From positions 2,728,001 through 2,792,000 of the forward strand of contig CP170502.1 of NCBI GenBank assembly GCA_047947185.1: DNA of 64,000 nucleotides, read 5' to 3'. Position numbers and translations under genes: made by a program. Each line of letters opens with the position of its first letter. The stretch's first letter is position 1. Under the pieces are notes generated by a model. That model was not told the DNA's origin. It searched no databases and was given only the letters and a program-made list of their open reading frames with translations. The stretch is from JANQJA01 sp047947185 (GTDB taxonomy: Bacteria; Pseudomonadota; Gammaproteobacteria; Pseudomonadales; Azotimanducaceae). Shown here in pieces: positions 1 through 8,982 of this stretch.

Positions 1-1022
1 CGGACATCATCAAGAGCCGCATAATCCAGGAAGAATTCATCCGGGCTGGTCTTTCGCCTGGTATGGCGAACCAGGGTATCTCGATGCTGGTACCGACACT
101 GCTGGAAGTCGGTACTGAAGAGCAGAAAAAACGCTACATTGAGCCGACCATCAAGGGAGAGATGATCTGGTGTCAGGGGTATTCGGAGCCCGGTTCCGGA
201 AGTGACTTGGCGAGTTTGAGAACCAATGCTGTCGTGGATGGTGATCATTTTGTCATCAACGGCCAGAAGATCTGGACCAGCTCTGCCCATGTAGCCGACA
301 TGTGCTTTATTCTCGTCAGAACCGAGCCAGAAGCACCAAAGCACAGGGGGATCAGTTACCTCCTGATGCCGATGAATGCCGGGGGTATTGACGTACGACC
401 CCTGGTGACCATAACCGGCGATGCAACTTTCAATGAGGTATTCCTGGATGATGTCCGTGTGCCTGTTACCAACATGGTCGGCGCTCGCGGCCAGGGCTGG
501 CAGGTAGCGAACGTCACGCTGAAATATGAGCGCGGCATGCTCGGTAACGCCGGTCAGGGCGCGTCGGCTATCAAGAATTTGGAAGACCTGCTGCTCTCGG
601 AAGGCCATGACGGCCGCAGGCCAATGGATAATGCGGTTATTCGAGACAGATTTGTCGAACTGCAGGCCAGAGGCCTGGCCAACAAATATCACAGCATGCG
701 GCTGCTTTCAAAGACTATCAACAAAGAGTCGCCGGGTGTAGAAGATCTGATTGTGAAGTACTCGGCAACAGAACTCGCTCACGATATTTTCTGCCTTGGT
801 GTTGATGCTCAGGAGGAACTCGGTACGCTGATGGGTGACTCGCCGTATCGTGCCGAGAAAGACTGGCAGAAGAGTTTCCTCGGTTCGTTCACGGGAATTA
901 TCGGTGGTGGCTCAGCCAATATCCAGAAAAACATTATCAGTGAGAGAGGCCTTGGTATGCCCCGGGAACCACTGGTTGCTATGACAAACGATGGCTGGTC
1001 TCTCAACAAGAAGAGCAGTTAA
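1..1022 (+). CDS. Acyl-CoA dehydrogenase, 5' end outside window
   Basis: FAD-dependent alpha,beta-desaturation of an acyl-CoA, the first step of a beta-oxidation-like round. The frame is open from base 3, so the true start lies upstream; about 340 codons are visible against a usual 380-400, so roughly 50 N-terminal residues are missing. The ACAD middle-domain signature is clear (WCQGYSEPGSGSDLASL, then INGQKIWTS), and the C-terminal helical domain ends with the typical GGGSANIQKNIISERGLGMP. It is followed 47 bp later by a MaoC hydratase, which would supply the next reaction. The substrate cannot be read from the sequence. Confidence 0.93.
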   Translation, partial: DIIKSRIIQEEFIRAGLSPGMANQGISMLVPTLLEVGTEEQKKRYIEPTIKGEMIWCQGYSEPGSGSDLASLRTNAVVDGDHFVINGQKIWTSSAHVADMCFILVRTEPEAPKHRGISYLLMPMNAGGIDVRPLVTITGDATFNEVFLDDVRVPVTNMVGARGQGWQVANVTLKYERGMLGNAGQGASAIKNLEDLLLSEGHDGRRPMDNAVIRDRFVELQARGLANKYHSMRLLSKTINKESPGVEDLIVKYSATELAHDIFCLGVDAQEELGTLMGDSPYRAEKDWQKSFLGSFTGIIGGGSANIQKNIISERGLGMPREPLVAMTNDGWSLNKKSS

Positions 1023-1069
1023 CGCCAAAAAAACATAAGTCGAAGAAACAGGAAAGAGAGGCGCAGTTG

Positions 1070-1921
1070 ATGGTTGCAGAGGTACTGTCCCCGGATATGG
1101 TCGGGGTTGAATTCGAACCTGCAGAAGTAAGCTGGGACGAAAAAGACGTGATGTTGTATGCGCTGGGTGTGGGATGCAGGCCGTCAAACGAACTGGATTA
1201 CCTGTACGAAGGCAGAGGTCCGAAGGTTCTGCCGAGTTTCGCCGTCATTCCGGGTATGCGCGCCATGGGCTCGATTAACAAGGTCGTCAAGTTACCTATA
1301 TCAAGAATGCTGCACGGTGAACAGGGGATTCAGCTATACCGGCCGATACCAGCAAACGGCAGATTCACCATGAAGAGTCGAATATCCGAAGTCTGGGACA
1401 AGGGAAAAGCTGGTGTGCTCGGTGTAACAGCGGATTTCGAAGATGACGACGGGCCGGTTTTTTCCACCCGATCAACACTGTTCTGGATTGGCGGGGGTGG
1501 CTTTGGCGGTGACAAGGGGCCCTCGACACGAAATCTGAACGTGCCACCGGATCGCGATCCCGACCATCTCGTCAGCTACAAGACCACGGAAGAACAGGGT
1601 GCGATTTACCGGCTGAGCGGTGATCGGGTGGCGCTGCACATTGATCCGGAATTTGCCCGGGCCGCAGGCTACGAGAAGCCATTTATGCATGGGCTTTGCA
1701 CCTATGGCTTTGTTGGCCGGGCAATTTTGCACACATTGTGTGATTCAAAGCCGGAACGATTCAAAGGCATGACGGGCAGGTTCGCTGATCGGGTGGAATT
1801 CGAAGACGAAATTGTGATCAAAATCTGGGACGAGAGCGATGGCAAGGCCATTGTTCAGGCTGAGGATCAGGAAGGCAGGGTTGTCCTTTCCCAGGCAGCA
1901 GCAGAATATCAGGCTAACTAA
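1070..1921 (+). CDS. MaoC-family enoyl-CoA hydratase (hydratase 2 type)
   Basis: Predicted to hydrate a 2-enoyl-CoA. It has two hotdog halves, as in hydratase 2; the C-terminal half carries the hydratase-2 signature (YRLSGDRVALHIDPEFARA) with catalytic Asp and His present. The usual Asn-Pro after GDx is Val-Ala here. An in-frame TTG lies directly before the ATG; the ATG at 1070 is chosen because it follows an AGAGAGG-like ribosome site. It lies between acyl-CoA dehydrogenase and the thiolase-fold gene (15 bp downstream), so it probably acts on the dehydrogenase product in one operon. Confidence 0.88.
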   Translation: MVAEVLSPDMVGVEFEPAEVSWDEKDVMLYALGVGCRPSNELDYLYEGRGPKVLPSFAVIPGMRAMGSINKVVKLPISRMLHGEQGIQLYRPIPANGRFTMKSRISEVWDKGKAGVLGVTADFEDDDGPVFSTRSTLFWIGGGGFGGDKGPSTRNLNVPPDRDPDHLVSYKTTEEQGAIYRLSGDRVALHIDPEFARAAGYEKPFMHGLCTYGFVGRAILHTLCDSKPERFKGMTGRFADRVEFEDEIVIKIWDESDGKAIVQAEDQEGRVVLSQAAAEYQAN

Positions 1922-1936
1922 CTACAAGGCATTTAA

Positions 1937-3103
1937 GTGAACTGGAGTAATGAGGCAGCGATTGTTGGTATTGGAGAGACTGAGTACACCAAGGGGACTC
2001 AGCGAACTGCTGTAGACATGATGCTGGACGCGGCACGCAAGGCCATCTCGGATGCCGGTCTTTCGCCGCATGATATCGATGGTATGGTACCGCCTCCAGT
2101 TATAACAACCTCGGAGGAGTTGGCCGCGAACCTTGGGATTCCCATTCTGCGCTATGCATCGACGGTGCATATGGGAGGTGCCAGCCCAACGGCGGCGATC
2201 CAGAATGCCGCGACCGCCATTGCAGCAGGTATTGCGAGCAACGTCTTAATCGTCCTGGGCTGGAATGGCTATTCTGCACTACGACCCAAACCGGGGCAGC
2301 CCAAGAGTCGGTCATTAGGCATATCGGCCATGGCCGCGACCATGAAGGATTTCTATGTGCCGTTTGGTGTAATGCTGCCGGTGCAGATGTATGCCTGGCT
2401 GGCAACCCGGCACAAGCAACTCTACAACGTGCCGGACGAAGCAACGGGCGAGATAGCGGTTGCCTGCCGAACACATGCCCAACTTAATCCAAAGGCGTTC
2501 ATGGCAGGTCGCCCACTTACCATGGAACAGTACCTGGAAAGCCGTATGGTATCTGACCCGTTTCGGTTGAATGATTGTTGCCTTGAGACTGATGGCGCCT
2601 GTGCGGTTGTCCTAAGCAGTGCTGCCCAGGCGGCAGATCTTCCTCACGACCCCGTGTATGTGATGGGTGCGGCTGAAGGACACCCATATCCGGCAGACGA
2701 CATTCCGTCCCGTCAAGACCCTTTCCGGATTGGACTCAGTTACGCGGCACCACGTGCGTTCGAAATGGCGGGCATCCAACCAACGGATGTTGATTTTCTG
2801 CAGGTGTACGATTGTTTTACCTATGTTGTTTTGTTGCAGCTGGAGGCCATGGGTTTCGCAGAGAGAGGGGGAGTCTACGATTTTGTCAAAAACGGTCAGG
2901 TTCAGCTGGGCGGCCGATACCCGCTCAACACTCACGGCGGTTTACTTAGCGAAGCCCATGTTTGGGGACTGAATCATGTCATTGAAGCAACCCGTCAACT
3001 TCGTCATGAAGCCGGAGAACGACAGGTTGAAAATGCCGAGATCGGCCTGGTTACCGGCTGGGGTGATCTCGGCGATGGCAGCATAGCGATATTGAGGAGA
3101 TAA
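1937..3103 (+). CDS. Thiolase-fold protein (lipid-transfer/Ltp2-like), putative retro-aldolase partner
   Basis: A 388-residue protein of the SCPx/lipid-transfer thiolase group, beginning with GTG. It opens with AAIVGIGETEYTKGTQ and ends with LVTGWGDLGDGSIAILRR. Where classical thiolases carry the nucleophilic Cys (CxSG), this protein has HMGGASPTAA, so it lacks that Cys. A conserved YDCFT motif and THGGLLSEAH block remain. The DUF35 gene starts one base after its stop. In steroid side-chain degradation the Ltp2-ChsH2(DUF35) pair is a retro-aldolase, and the same role is inferred here. A degradative thiolase is the alternative. Confidence 0.85.
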   Translation: MNWSNEAAIVGIGETEYTKGTQRTAVDMMLDAARKAISDAGLSPHDIDGMVPPPVITTSEELAANLGIPILRYASTVHMGGASPTAAIQNAATAIAAGIASNVLIVLGWNGYSALRPKPGQPKSRSLGISAMAATMKDFYVPFGVMLPVQMYAWLATRHKQLYNVPDEATGEIAVACRTHAQLNPKAFMAGRPLTMEQYLESRMVSDPFRLNDCCLETDGACAVVLSSAAQAADLPHDPVYVMGAAEGHPYPADDIPSRQDPFRIGLSYAAPRAFEMAGIQPTDVDFLQVYDCFTYVVLLQLEAMGFAERGGVYDFVKNGQVQLGGRYPLNTHGGLLSEAHVWGLNHVIEATRQLRHEAGERQVENAEIGLVTGWGDLGDGSIAILRR

Positions 3104-3104
3104 C

Positions 3105-3500
3105 ATGGCTGACTGGCCAATCCCTAATCCGATTGATCCAATTAATGCCGAGTTCTGGCATGTTCAACAAGAAGGTGTGCTGCGTTTCCAGCGATGCACA
3201 GAATGCGGTCGTTTCCGGCACCTGCCCCGTTACATGTGTTCTGAATGCGGTTCTACAGAATACGAGTGGGCGCCCTCCGTCGGCAAAGGGGAATTGTATT
3301 CATGGACAGTAACTCACCAGGTTTTCCATCCCCGTTTCGACGTACCCTTTATCGCCGCAGTGGTGGAGTTTCCAGAAGGCGTCAGGATGATGAGTCAGCT
3401 CGTGAACGTCGACCCGGATCAGTTGCGACTCGGCATGCCTGTCGAAGTCGAGTTCAAAGTTATTACTGACGAATTCCAGACGCCTGTCTATCGTGCTTGA
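3105..3500 (+). CDS. DUF35 OB-fold/zinc-ribbon protein, partner of the thiolase-fold protein
   Basis: 131 residues. A rubredoxin-like zinc ribbon at about residues 27-50 (CTECGRF, then CSECGSTEYEW) is followed by an OB-fold that starts with KGELYSWTVTHQVFHP. This is the standard DUF35 architecture; such proteins bind acyl-CoA and assemble with the adjacent thiolase-fold subunit. Translationally coupled to the upstream gene with one base between stop and ATG. An 8-bp perfect hairpin overlaps its stop codon. A second DUF35-thiolase pair, heavily decayed, lies at 17998-18706. Confidence 0.88.
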   Translation: MADWPIPNPIDPINAEFWHVQQEGVLRFQRCTECGRFRHLPRYMCSECGSTEYEWAPSVGKGELYSWTVTHQVFHPRFDVPFIAAVVEFPEGVRMMSQLVNVDPDQLRLGMPVEVEFKVITDEFQTPVYRA

Positions 3501-3518
3501 AACGCCTGGTTTTCAAGC
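3495..3518 (+). other. Perfect 8-bp hairpin over the DUF35 stop codon
   Basis: GCTTGAAA, an 8-base loop, then TTTCAAGC. It spans the TGA of the DUF35 gene and sits about 35 bp before the acyl-CoA synthetase start. No T-run follows, so it is not a classical terminator. It could stabilise the upstream mRNA segment or attenuate read-through; this is inference. Confidence 0.4.
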
Positions 3519-3553
3519 GTCTTCTGAGGTAACAGAATTGAGAGGTATGTTAA

Positions 3554-5203
3554 ATGGCCTGGAACTTCGGTGATATTTACGATGCGATTGGCGCGAAGTT
3601 TGGTGATCAGCAGATTGCGCTGATACATGCGGACTCTGGTGGGGGGCATGGGATGTCCATCACTTGGTCAGCGTTTACAGCCAGGAGTAATCGACTGGCC
3701 AGATTCCTCGCCGCGCAGGGACTTACGCCTGACGCCAAGGTCGCGCACTACATGCGGAACTGCCCGGCGTATGTAGAAACCATGGTTGCCTGTTTCAAGG
3801 GGCGTTTTGTTCATGTAAACGTGAATTACCGGTATGTGGAGGATGAGCTCTTCTACATTTTTGATAATTCCGATGCTGAAGCGGTGGTCTATGCAAGAGA
3901 GTTTCGTGAACAGGTAGACAGCCTCCGCGACCGGCTGCCGAAGGTTAAGACCTATATCGAAATCCCTGCGTATTTTTCTGAAGAAGACCCTGTGCCGGAT
4001 TACGCCACATCCTATCGGCAGGTAACAGAATCGGGCGACGCCGACAGGTTGAATCTAGAAAGGCAGGGTACTGATCTGCTCTTTTTATACACCGGCGGAA
4101 CAACCGGGATGCCCAAAGGTGTGATGTGGGAACAAGAGGCCATCTGGAACGCCGGTGGCGCAGGCGCCTCGATTCTTCAACCTGGTGTCGAGCCGCCGGC
4201 TTCACCGGAGGAGCATGCGGCGCGGGTTGCCGCTGCGCCATTCTGGCCGAGGCTGTTGGCAGCATGTCCGCTGATGCATGGCACTGCGATGCTGAGTGCT
4301 ATCAATACCCTCAATCAGGGTGGGGCCGTGGTCACCGTGCCTGAAACCAGTCTGGACCCGGCAGCCTTGTGGCGCGCAGTAGAGCGGTACAAAGTCAATT
4401 CAATGGCAATAGTCGGCGACGCGTTCGCCAAACCCATGCTCAGGGAGTTGGACGAGAACGGCGATCAGTACGATATCAGCAGCATGATCGGCGTGATCAG
4501 TTCAGGCGTCATTTGGTCACCGGAAGTTAAAAAGGGTTTGCTCCGGCATAATGAGAACATGGTCCTGGTGGATTCCTTCGGCGCTTCCGAGGCGATAGGG
4601 TTTGGTGCATCGAGAACGACGAAGGACTCTGAGTCCAGTACAGCGAAATTCCAGATAGGTGAGCATTGCAAGGTGTTTACCGAGGACCACCGCGAAGTAT
4701 CGCCGGGGAGCGGAGAAGCAGGATTTATTGCCCGGTCCGGGAATATACCCGTCGGGTATTACAAGGACGAGGAAAAGACCGCAAAGACCTTCCCGGTAAT
4801 CCATGGAGTGAGATATTCGATCCCGGGAGACTGGTGTACGGTTGCGGCCGATGGCACCCTGACGCTGCTGGGCAGAGGTTCAGTCTGCATCAACAGTGGT
4901 GGCGAGAAAATATTTCCGGAAGAAATTGAAGAAGTCCTGAAACTGCATGAGAGTATTGACGATGCGCTTGTGGTGGGGGTTCCGGACGACCGCTGGGGTC
5001 AGGCGGTGACCGGCGTGATCGTATTGGCGGGTGGTGTGGAACTGGATGAACAGGAGCTTAAAGACTTTGTTAAAAAGCATCTTGCCGCATACAAAGCCCC
5101 TAAGTATATCGTCGTGACTGACGTACCACTAAGAGCACCGAACGGAAAGGCGGACTACAAGCGGGCAACCCAGGCAGCCAAAGAAACCCTTGGCTTGAAT
5201 TGA
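3554..5203 (+). CDS. Acyl-CoA synthetase (AMP-binding, FadD-like)
   Basis: Activates a carboxylic acid to its CoA thioester via an acyl-adenylate. 549 residues, normal for the family. The ATP/AMP P-loop YTGGTTGMPKGV is at residues 179-190, the adenylate-binding GRGSVCINSGGEKIFPEEIE comes late in the protein, and the C-terminal catalytic Lys motif is PNGKADYK. The stop overlaps the TTG that opens the next frame, so it is probably co-transcribed with the Baeyer-Villiger monooxygenase. The neighbours suggest it activates an acid released from ring or side-chain cleavage. Confidence 0.92.
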   Translation: MAWNFGDIYDAIGAKFGDQQIALIHADSGGGHGMSITWSAFTARSNRLARFLAAQGLTPDAKVAHYMRNCPAYVETMVACFKGRFVHVNVNYRYVEDELFYIFDNSDAEAVVYAREFREQVDSLRDRLPKVKTYIEIPAYFSEEDPVPDYATSYRQVTESGDADRLNLERQGTDLLFLYTGGTTGMPKGVMWEQEAIWNAGGAGASILQPGVEPPASPEEHAARVAAAPFWPRLLAACPLMHGTAMLSAINTLNQGGAVVTVPETSLDPAALWRAVERYKVNSMAIVGDAFAKPMLRELDENGDQYDISSMIGVISSGVIWSPEVKKGLLRHNENMVLVDSFGASEAIGFGASRTTKDSESSTAKFQIGEHCKVFTEDHREVSPGSGEAGFIARSGNIPVGYYKDEEKTAKTFPVIHGVRYSIPGDWCTVAADGTLTLLGRGSVCINSGGEKIFPEEIEEVLKLHESIDDALVVGVPDDRWGQAVTGVIVLAGGVELDEQELKDFVKKHLAAYKAPKYIVVTDVPLRAPNGKADYKRATQAAKETLGLN

Positions 5204-5211
5204 GCAGGACG

Positions 5212-6834
5212 ATGGAAAAAAATCAGAACACACAGCAATCCGAATTGTTCGATGTCGTCGTAATCGGCGCCGGCTTCAATGGCGTTTATCAGCTCTACCG
5301 GTTGAGGCAGGAAGGGTATTCCGTGCTGTTAGTGGATGCGGGTAAAGATCTGGGTGGTATCTGGTACTGGAACAGCTATCCCGGAGCGCGCGTGGACTCC
5401 CATATTCCCAACTATGAGTTCTCGATGCCCGAGGTCTGGCGGGACTGGTACTGGCCCGAACGATTTCCGTCCCAGGTTGATTTGAAAGCGTATTTTCATC
5501 ATGTGGATAAGACACTGGATATCAGTCGTGACGTCCGGTTTGAAACGCGGATCGCTTCGGCGCAATTCGAGGAGTCTGATGAGCTCTGGCATCTACGAGC
5601 TGAGGATGGCTTTCGGGTGCGTGCCAAGTTTCTTCTGCCATGTCTGGGGTTTGCAGCCCAGGCATACATTCCCGATATTCCCGGACTGGACAGGTTTGCC
5701 GGGCCATGTCATCACACTGCCAGGTGGCCCGCTGATGGCGTTGATTTTGACGGTAAACGTGTCGGCATAATAGGCACTGGTGCCAGTGGTGTGCAGGTGA
5801 CGCAGGAGTCGGCGAAAGTCGCAGGCCACACAACAGTATTCCAGCGAACGCCGAACCTTGCCCTGCCGATGCAACAGCGCAGCTTCACGAAAGCTGAACA
5901 GGATCAGATGAAACGCGAGTATCCGGCCATATTTCGAAAACGGAATACGGGTCGCTCCTCGTTTTATGATCTGGAGCCGGATGAGCGATCTACGATGGAG
6001 GTACCAGAAGAAGAACGGCTGAAGATCTTTGAAGCTGCCTGGCAAAAAGGTGGTTTTCACTTCTGGGCCGGTGCCTTTTCCGATGTTCTGTACAACGCGG
6101 AATCGAACCGCCTGGCCTATAATTTCTGGCGGGACAAAACAAGGTCTCGCCTGAAAGATCCACTTCTGGCGGAAAAGTTGGCGCCGATGGAGCCACCTCA
6201 TCCCTTCGGCGCAAAGAGGCCATCTCTTGAACAGACCTACTACGATGTCTTCAATCAGGAAAATGTTTCGCTGATTGACGTGAGAGAGAATCCGATTCTG
6301 CAAGTGACCCGCGAAGGTGTTCAGACCAAAGATGGATTCCATGAACTCGATGTCCTCGTTCTTGGCACCGGATTTGACGCAGGCACCGGTGGGTTTGACC
6401 GGATTCATATTCAGGGTGCGGATGGCAGGCGTTTGAAAAACTATTGGTCAAATGGAGTGCGCACTCATCTTGGGTACGGTATACCCGGATTTCCCAATTT
6501 ATTAGTGCTTTACGGCCCGCAGAGCCCGACCGCTTTCTGTAATGGGCCGACGTGTGCCGAGGTGCAGGGTGAATGGGTTATCGACTGCCTGAACTACCTG
6601 CGCGAAAACAGCTACAAGCGTATAGAAGCGACTGAGCAAGCGGCAGATGCCTGGGTTGAACACATGAAGTTCATGGAAGACATGACGGTACTTACCGAGG
6701 CCGATTCCTGGTACATGGGGGCGAACGTTCCTGGTAAGCGTCGGGAACTCTTGTTTCACCCCGGTGTACGAATATATCTGGAAGCCTGCGACAAATGCGC
6801 GGCAGCAGGCTATGAAGGGTTTCAATTCGGATGA
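5212..6834 (+). CDS. Type I Baeyer-Villiger monooxygenase (flavin-dependent)
   Basis: Inserts oxygen next to a ketone using NADPH, FAD and O2, converting cyclic ketones to lactones. From the ATG at 5212 the protein is 540 residues. It has the FAD motif GAGFNG (19-24), the NADPH motif GIIGTGASG (about 185-193) and the diagnostic BVMO fingerprint FAGPCHHTARWP (162-173), which matches FxGxxxHxxxWP exactly. An in-frame TTG at 5200 overlaps the previous stop; ATG 5212 is preferred because GAGCAGG precedes it. With the alcohol dehydrogenase downstream it fits alcohol-to-ketone-to-lactone chemistry. Confidence 0.93.
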   Translation: MEKNQNTQQSELFDVVVIGAGFNGVYQLYRLRQEGYSVLLVDAGKDLGGIWYWNSYPGARVDSHIPNYEFSMPEVWRDWYWPERFPSQVDLKAYFHHVDKTLDISRDVRFETRIASAQFEESDELWHLRAEDGFRVRAKFLLPCLGFAAQAYIPDIPGLDRFAGPCHHTARWPADGVDFDGKRVGIIGTGASGVQVTQESAKVAGHTTVFQRTPNLALPMQQRSFTKAEQDQMKREYPAIFRKRNTGRSSFYDLEPDERSTMEVPEEERLKIFEAAWQKGGFHFWAGAFSDVLYNAESNRLAYNFWRDKTRSRLKDPLLAEKLAPMEPPHPFGAKRPSLEQTYYDVFNQENVSLIDVRENPILQVTREGVQTKDGFHELDVLVLGTGFDAGTGGFDRIHIQGADGRRLKNYWSNGVRTHLGYGIPGFPNLLVLYGPQSPTAFCNGPTCAEVQGEWVIDCLNYLRENSYKRIEATEQAADAWVEHMKFMEDMTVLTEADSWYMGANVPGKRRELLFHPGVRIYLEACDKCAAAGYEGFQFG

Positions 6835-7017
6835 CGGGAAGGTGCATGCTTTAACAATTGCTTCTACTGCGGAGAAATCGAGAAACCTTGTTAACAAAAC
6901 TGATTCGCGCGATCTAACAGTAACATTGACCGGATGACGATAGCGAAAAAGTAAGCATACTTTCAATAAGCTCTTGAATGTGTGAATCTGGATTTCCAAC
7001 AAAAATAGGAGATTGAC
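6835..7017 (+). promoter_or_regulatory. Intergenic region with AAGTA-N4-TACTT palindrome before the alcohol dehydrogenase
   Basis: 183 bp without a gene, AT-rich toward its 3' end. GTAAGCATAC lies at 6951-6960 within the inverted repeat AAGTAAGCATACTT, similar to GTAAGTATA(C/T) sequences in other promoter gaps of this window. A good ribosome site (AGGAGA) sits just before the ATG at 7018. It is probably the promoter of the alcohol dehydrogenase/dioxygenase pair; no confident -35/-10 pair was assigned. Confidence 0.45.
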
Positions 7018-8103
7018 ATGAAAGCTGCCGTTTTTCACGGTCCAAACACGCCCATGACCTTTGAGTCGGTTGATTTGGACAGACCCAGGCCAAGAGAGGT
7101 CGTCGTGCGCACGATGTATGCCGGTATATGTCACAGCGATCTGCATTTCGTGGAAGGTATTTTCCCGTTTCGCGTACCCGCGGTATTGGGACATGAAGCT
7201 GCTGGCATCGTGGAAGAGGTCGGTTCTGAAGTAGAGTACGTAAAGCCCGGGGATCATGTGATTACCTGTCTGTCTGTGTTCTGCGGGCATTGTGATCACT
7301 GCCTGTCGGGGTTCCCAAACCGATGTGGCGGGAAAAGTACAGCCAGAAAGTCCGGGGAAGGGTCAAGACTGCGCTTGAATGGTGAACCGGTGGCGCAGTT
7401 TGCGCACCTGTCCGCATTTGCACAAGCTATGCTCGTTCATGAAAACGCGATCGTAAAGATCAGGGAAGACATGCCATTGGATAGAGCAGCCCTGATTGGC
7501 TGCGGTGTGACCACCGGTACCGGAGCGGTACTCAGGACAGCAGACGTCAGGGCGGGTTCAACGGTTGCTGTCATTGGCTGCGGTGGTGTGGGGTTGAGTG
7601 CCATCAACGGTGCGGATATCGCGGGGGCCGGGCGCATCATTGCGATAGACCGCGTGCCTGGCAAGCTTGAACTTGCAAAACAGTTTGGTGCTACAGATAC
7701 GGTGAATGCCAGTGAGGTGGACCCGGTCGAGGCTGTAAAGGAAATGACTCGCGGTGGTGTCGATTATTCGTTCGAAGCCATTGGGCTGAAGGTGACCTGT
7801 GAGCAGGCCTGGGGCATGCTCAGGACTGGTGGTGTTGCGACAGTAATAGGCATGGTGCCACCCGGGCAATCGATTGAGGTACCGGGCATGGATTTGCTTT
7901 CAGAGAAGAAGTTGCAAGGGTCAATGATGGGATCAAACCGGTTTCGAATTGATATGCCCCGGTACGTGGACTTTTACCTTTCCGGTAAACTGAAGCTCGA
8001 TCCGCTGATCTCCACCAGGATTCCCCTTGAAAAGATCAATGATGCTATGGAAACGCTCAAGTCAGGTGAAGTGGCGAGACAAGTGATCGATTTCAGTTTG
8101 TAA
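7018..8103 (+). CDS. Zinc-dependent medium-chain alcohol dehydrogenase
   Basis: NAD(P)-dependent oxidation of an alcohol, 361 residues. It has catalytic-zinc residues in CHSD and GHEAAGIVEEVG, the structural-zinc cluster CGHCDHCLSGFPNRC, and the dinucleotide fold GCGGVGLSAINGA. An AGGAGA ribosome site precedes the ATG. The extradiol dioxygenase gene follows after 10 bp. It may make the ketone for the upstream monooxygenase or oxidise a ring-derived alcohol; the substrate is not inferable. Confidence 0.92.
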   Translation: MKAAVFHGPNTPMTFESVDLDRPRPREVVVRTMYAGICHSDLHFVEGIFPFRVPAVLGHEAAGIVEEVGSEVEYVKPGDHVITCLSVFCGHCDHCLSGFPNRCGGKSTARKSGEGSRLRLNGEPVAQFAHLSAFAQAMLVHENAIVKIREDMPLDRAALIGCGVTTGTGAVLRTADVRAGSTVAVIGCGGVGLSAINGADIAGAGRIIAIDRVPGKLELAKQFGATDTVNASEVDPVEAVKEMTRGGVDYSFEAIGLKVTCEQAWGMLRTGGVATVIGMVPPGQSIEVPGMDLLSEKKLQGSMMGSNRFRIDMPRYVDFYLSGKLKLDPLISTRIPLEKINDAMETLKSGEVARQVIDFSL

Positions 8104-8113
8104 AGAGGAAATT

Positions 8114-8974
8114 ATGGAAGAGCGAGGTGTCAGTTCACTTGGTTACATCGGTATTCAATCCTGTCAATTGGATGCCTGGCGAAGTTTTTTTGAGGATTTC
8201 GTTGGCTTTGCATCGGTCGAGACAGAACAGGGTCTGCAGCGTTATCGTATGGATGAACAGGCCTGGCGACTGTGGCTCGAGGAGGGCAGCAGTGAAGATC
8301 TGTCTTTTGCTGGCTTCTCGGTGCAGAGTCGGACAACGCTGGCAGACATCCAGGAACGTCTGACAACTGCCGGCTATGAAGTCCTGGAAAATACAAAACT
8401 CGCTGAACAAAGGTGCGTGGCAGCGCTCAATGTCGTGTCAGATCCTGACGGACTGCAGGTCGAGCTTTACTGTGGCCCGCTGAGTAAACCCGAGCAACCC
8501 TTCGTTTCACCACTGGTAAAATCAGGTTTCTTGACGGGTGATCAAGGTCTCGGTCACATCGTTCTGTATACGGCAGACATCGACAAGAAACTTGAGTTTT
8601 ATGGACTGCTCGGCTTTCGCGTGTCAGATACGATCAATATGGGTGGTCTAGATCTTGTCTTCATGCACTGCAATCCGAGGCACCACACAATTGCACTGGT
8701 GCCGGTATCGACGGGAAAACACTTGAACCATTTGATGGTCCAGGTCAGTTCGATTGACGATGTTGGCTATGCGCTCGACAGGGTATCGGAACAGCAGGTT
8801 CAACTGAGCACGACACTTGGGTGCCACACTAACGACCGGATGATCTCCTTTTATGCGAAGACGCCTTCAGGCTTTGACATGGAGTATGGGTTTGGTGCAA
8901 GGGTGGTATCTGCGGATTGGCCGGAAGGGTATTACGAGGCGCCGAGCATATGGGGCCACAAACCGGTCGCCTGA
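8114..8974 (+). CDS. Type I extradiol ring-cleavage dioxygenase (BphC/HsaC-like)
   Basis: Meta-cleavage of a catecholic ring using Fe(II) and O2. 286 residues with two VOC domains, the catalytic one C-terminal. The three iron ligands are visible: His148 (QGLGHIVL), His206 (HLNHLMVQV) and Glu257 (DMEYGFGA), with a His pair at about 190-191 in the active-site region. Length and layout match 2,3-dihydroxybiphenyl and DHSA-type dioxygenases. It lies 10 bp after the alcohol dehydrogenase and faces a convergent metallo-hydrolase gene. Its presence shows that the pathway passes through an aromatic diol. Confidence 0.92.
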   Translation: MEERGVSSLGYIGIQSCQLDAWRSFFEDFVGFASVETEQGLQRYRMDEQAWRLWLEEGSSEDLSFAGFSVQSRTTLADIQERLTTAGYEVLENTKLAEQRCVAALNVVSDPDGLQVELYCGPLSKPEQPFVSPLVKSGFLTGDQGLGHIVLYTADIDKKLEFYGLLGFRVSDTINMGGLDLVFMHCNPRHHTIALVPVSTGKHLNHLMVQVSSIDDVGYALDRVSEQQVQLSTTLGCHTNDRMISFYAKTPSGFDMEYGFGARVVSADWPEGYYEAPSIWGHKPVA

Positions 8975-8982
8975 ATTGCCTT

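Noticed and set aside
5593..6408. A 271-codon - strand frame inside the monooxygenase gene
   Set aside because: It is antisense to strongly conserved BVMO motifs and has no recognisable product; same reasoning for the 265-codon - strand frame at 6502-7299.
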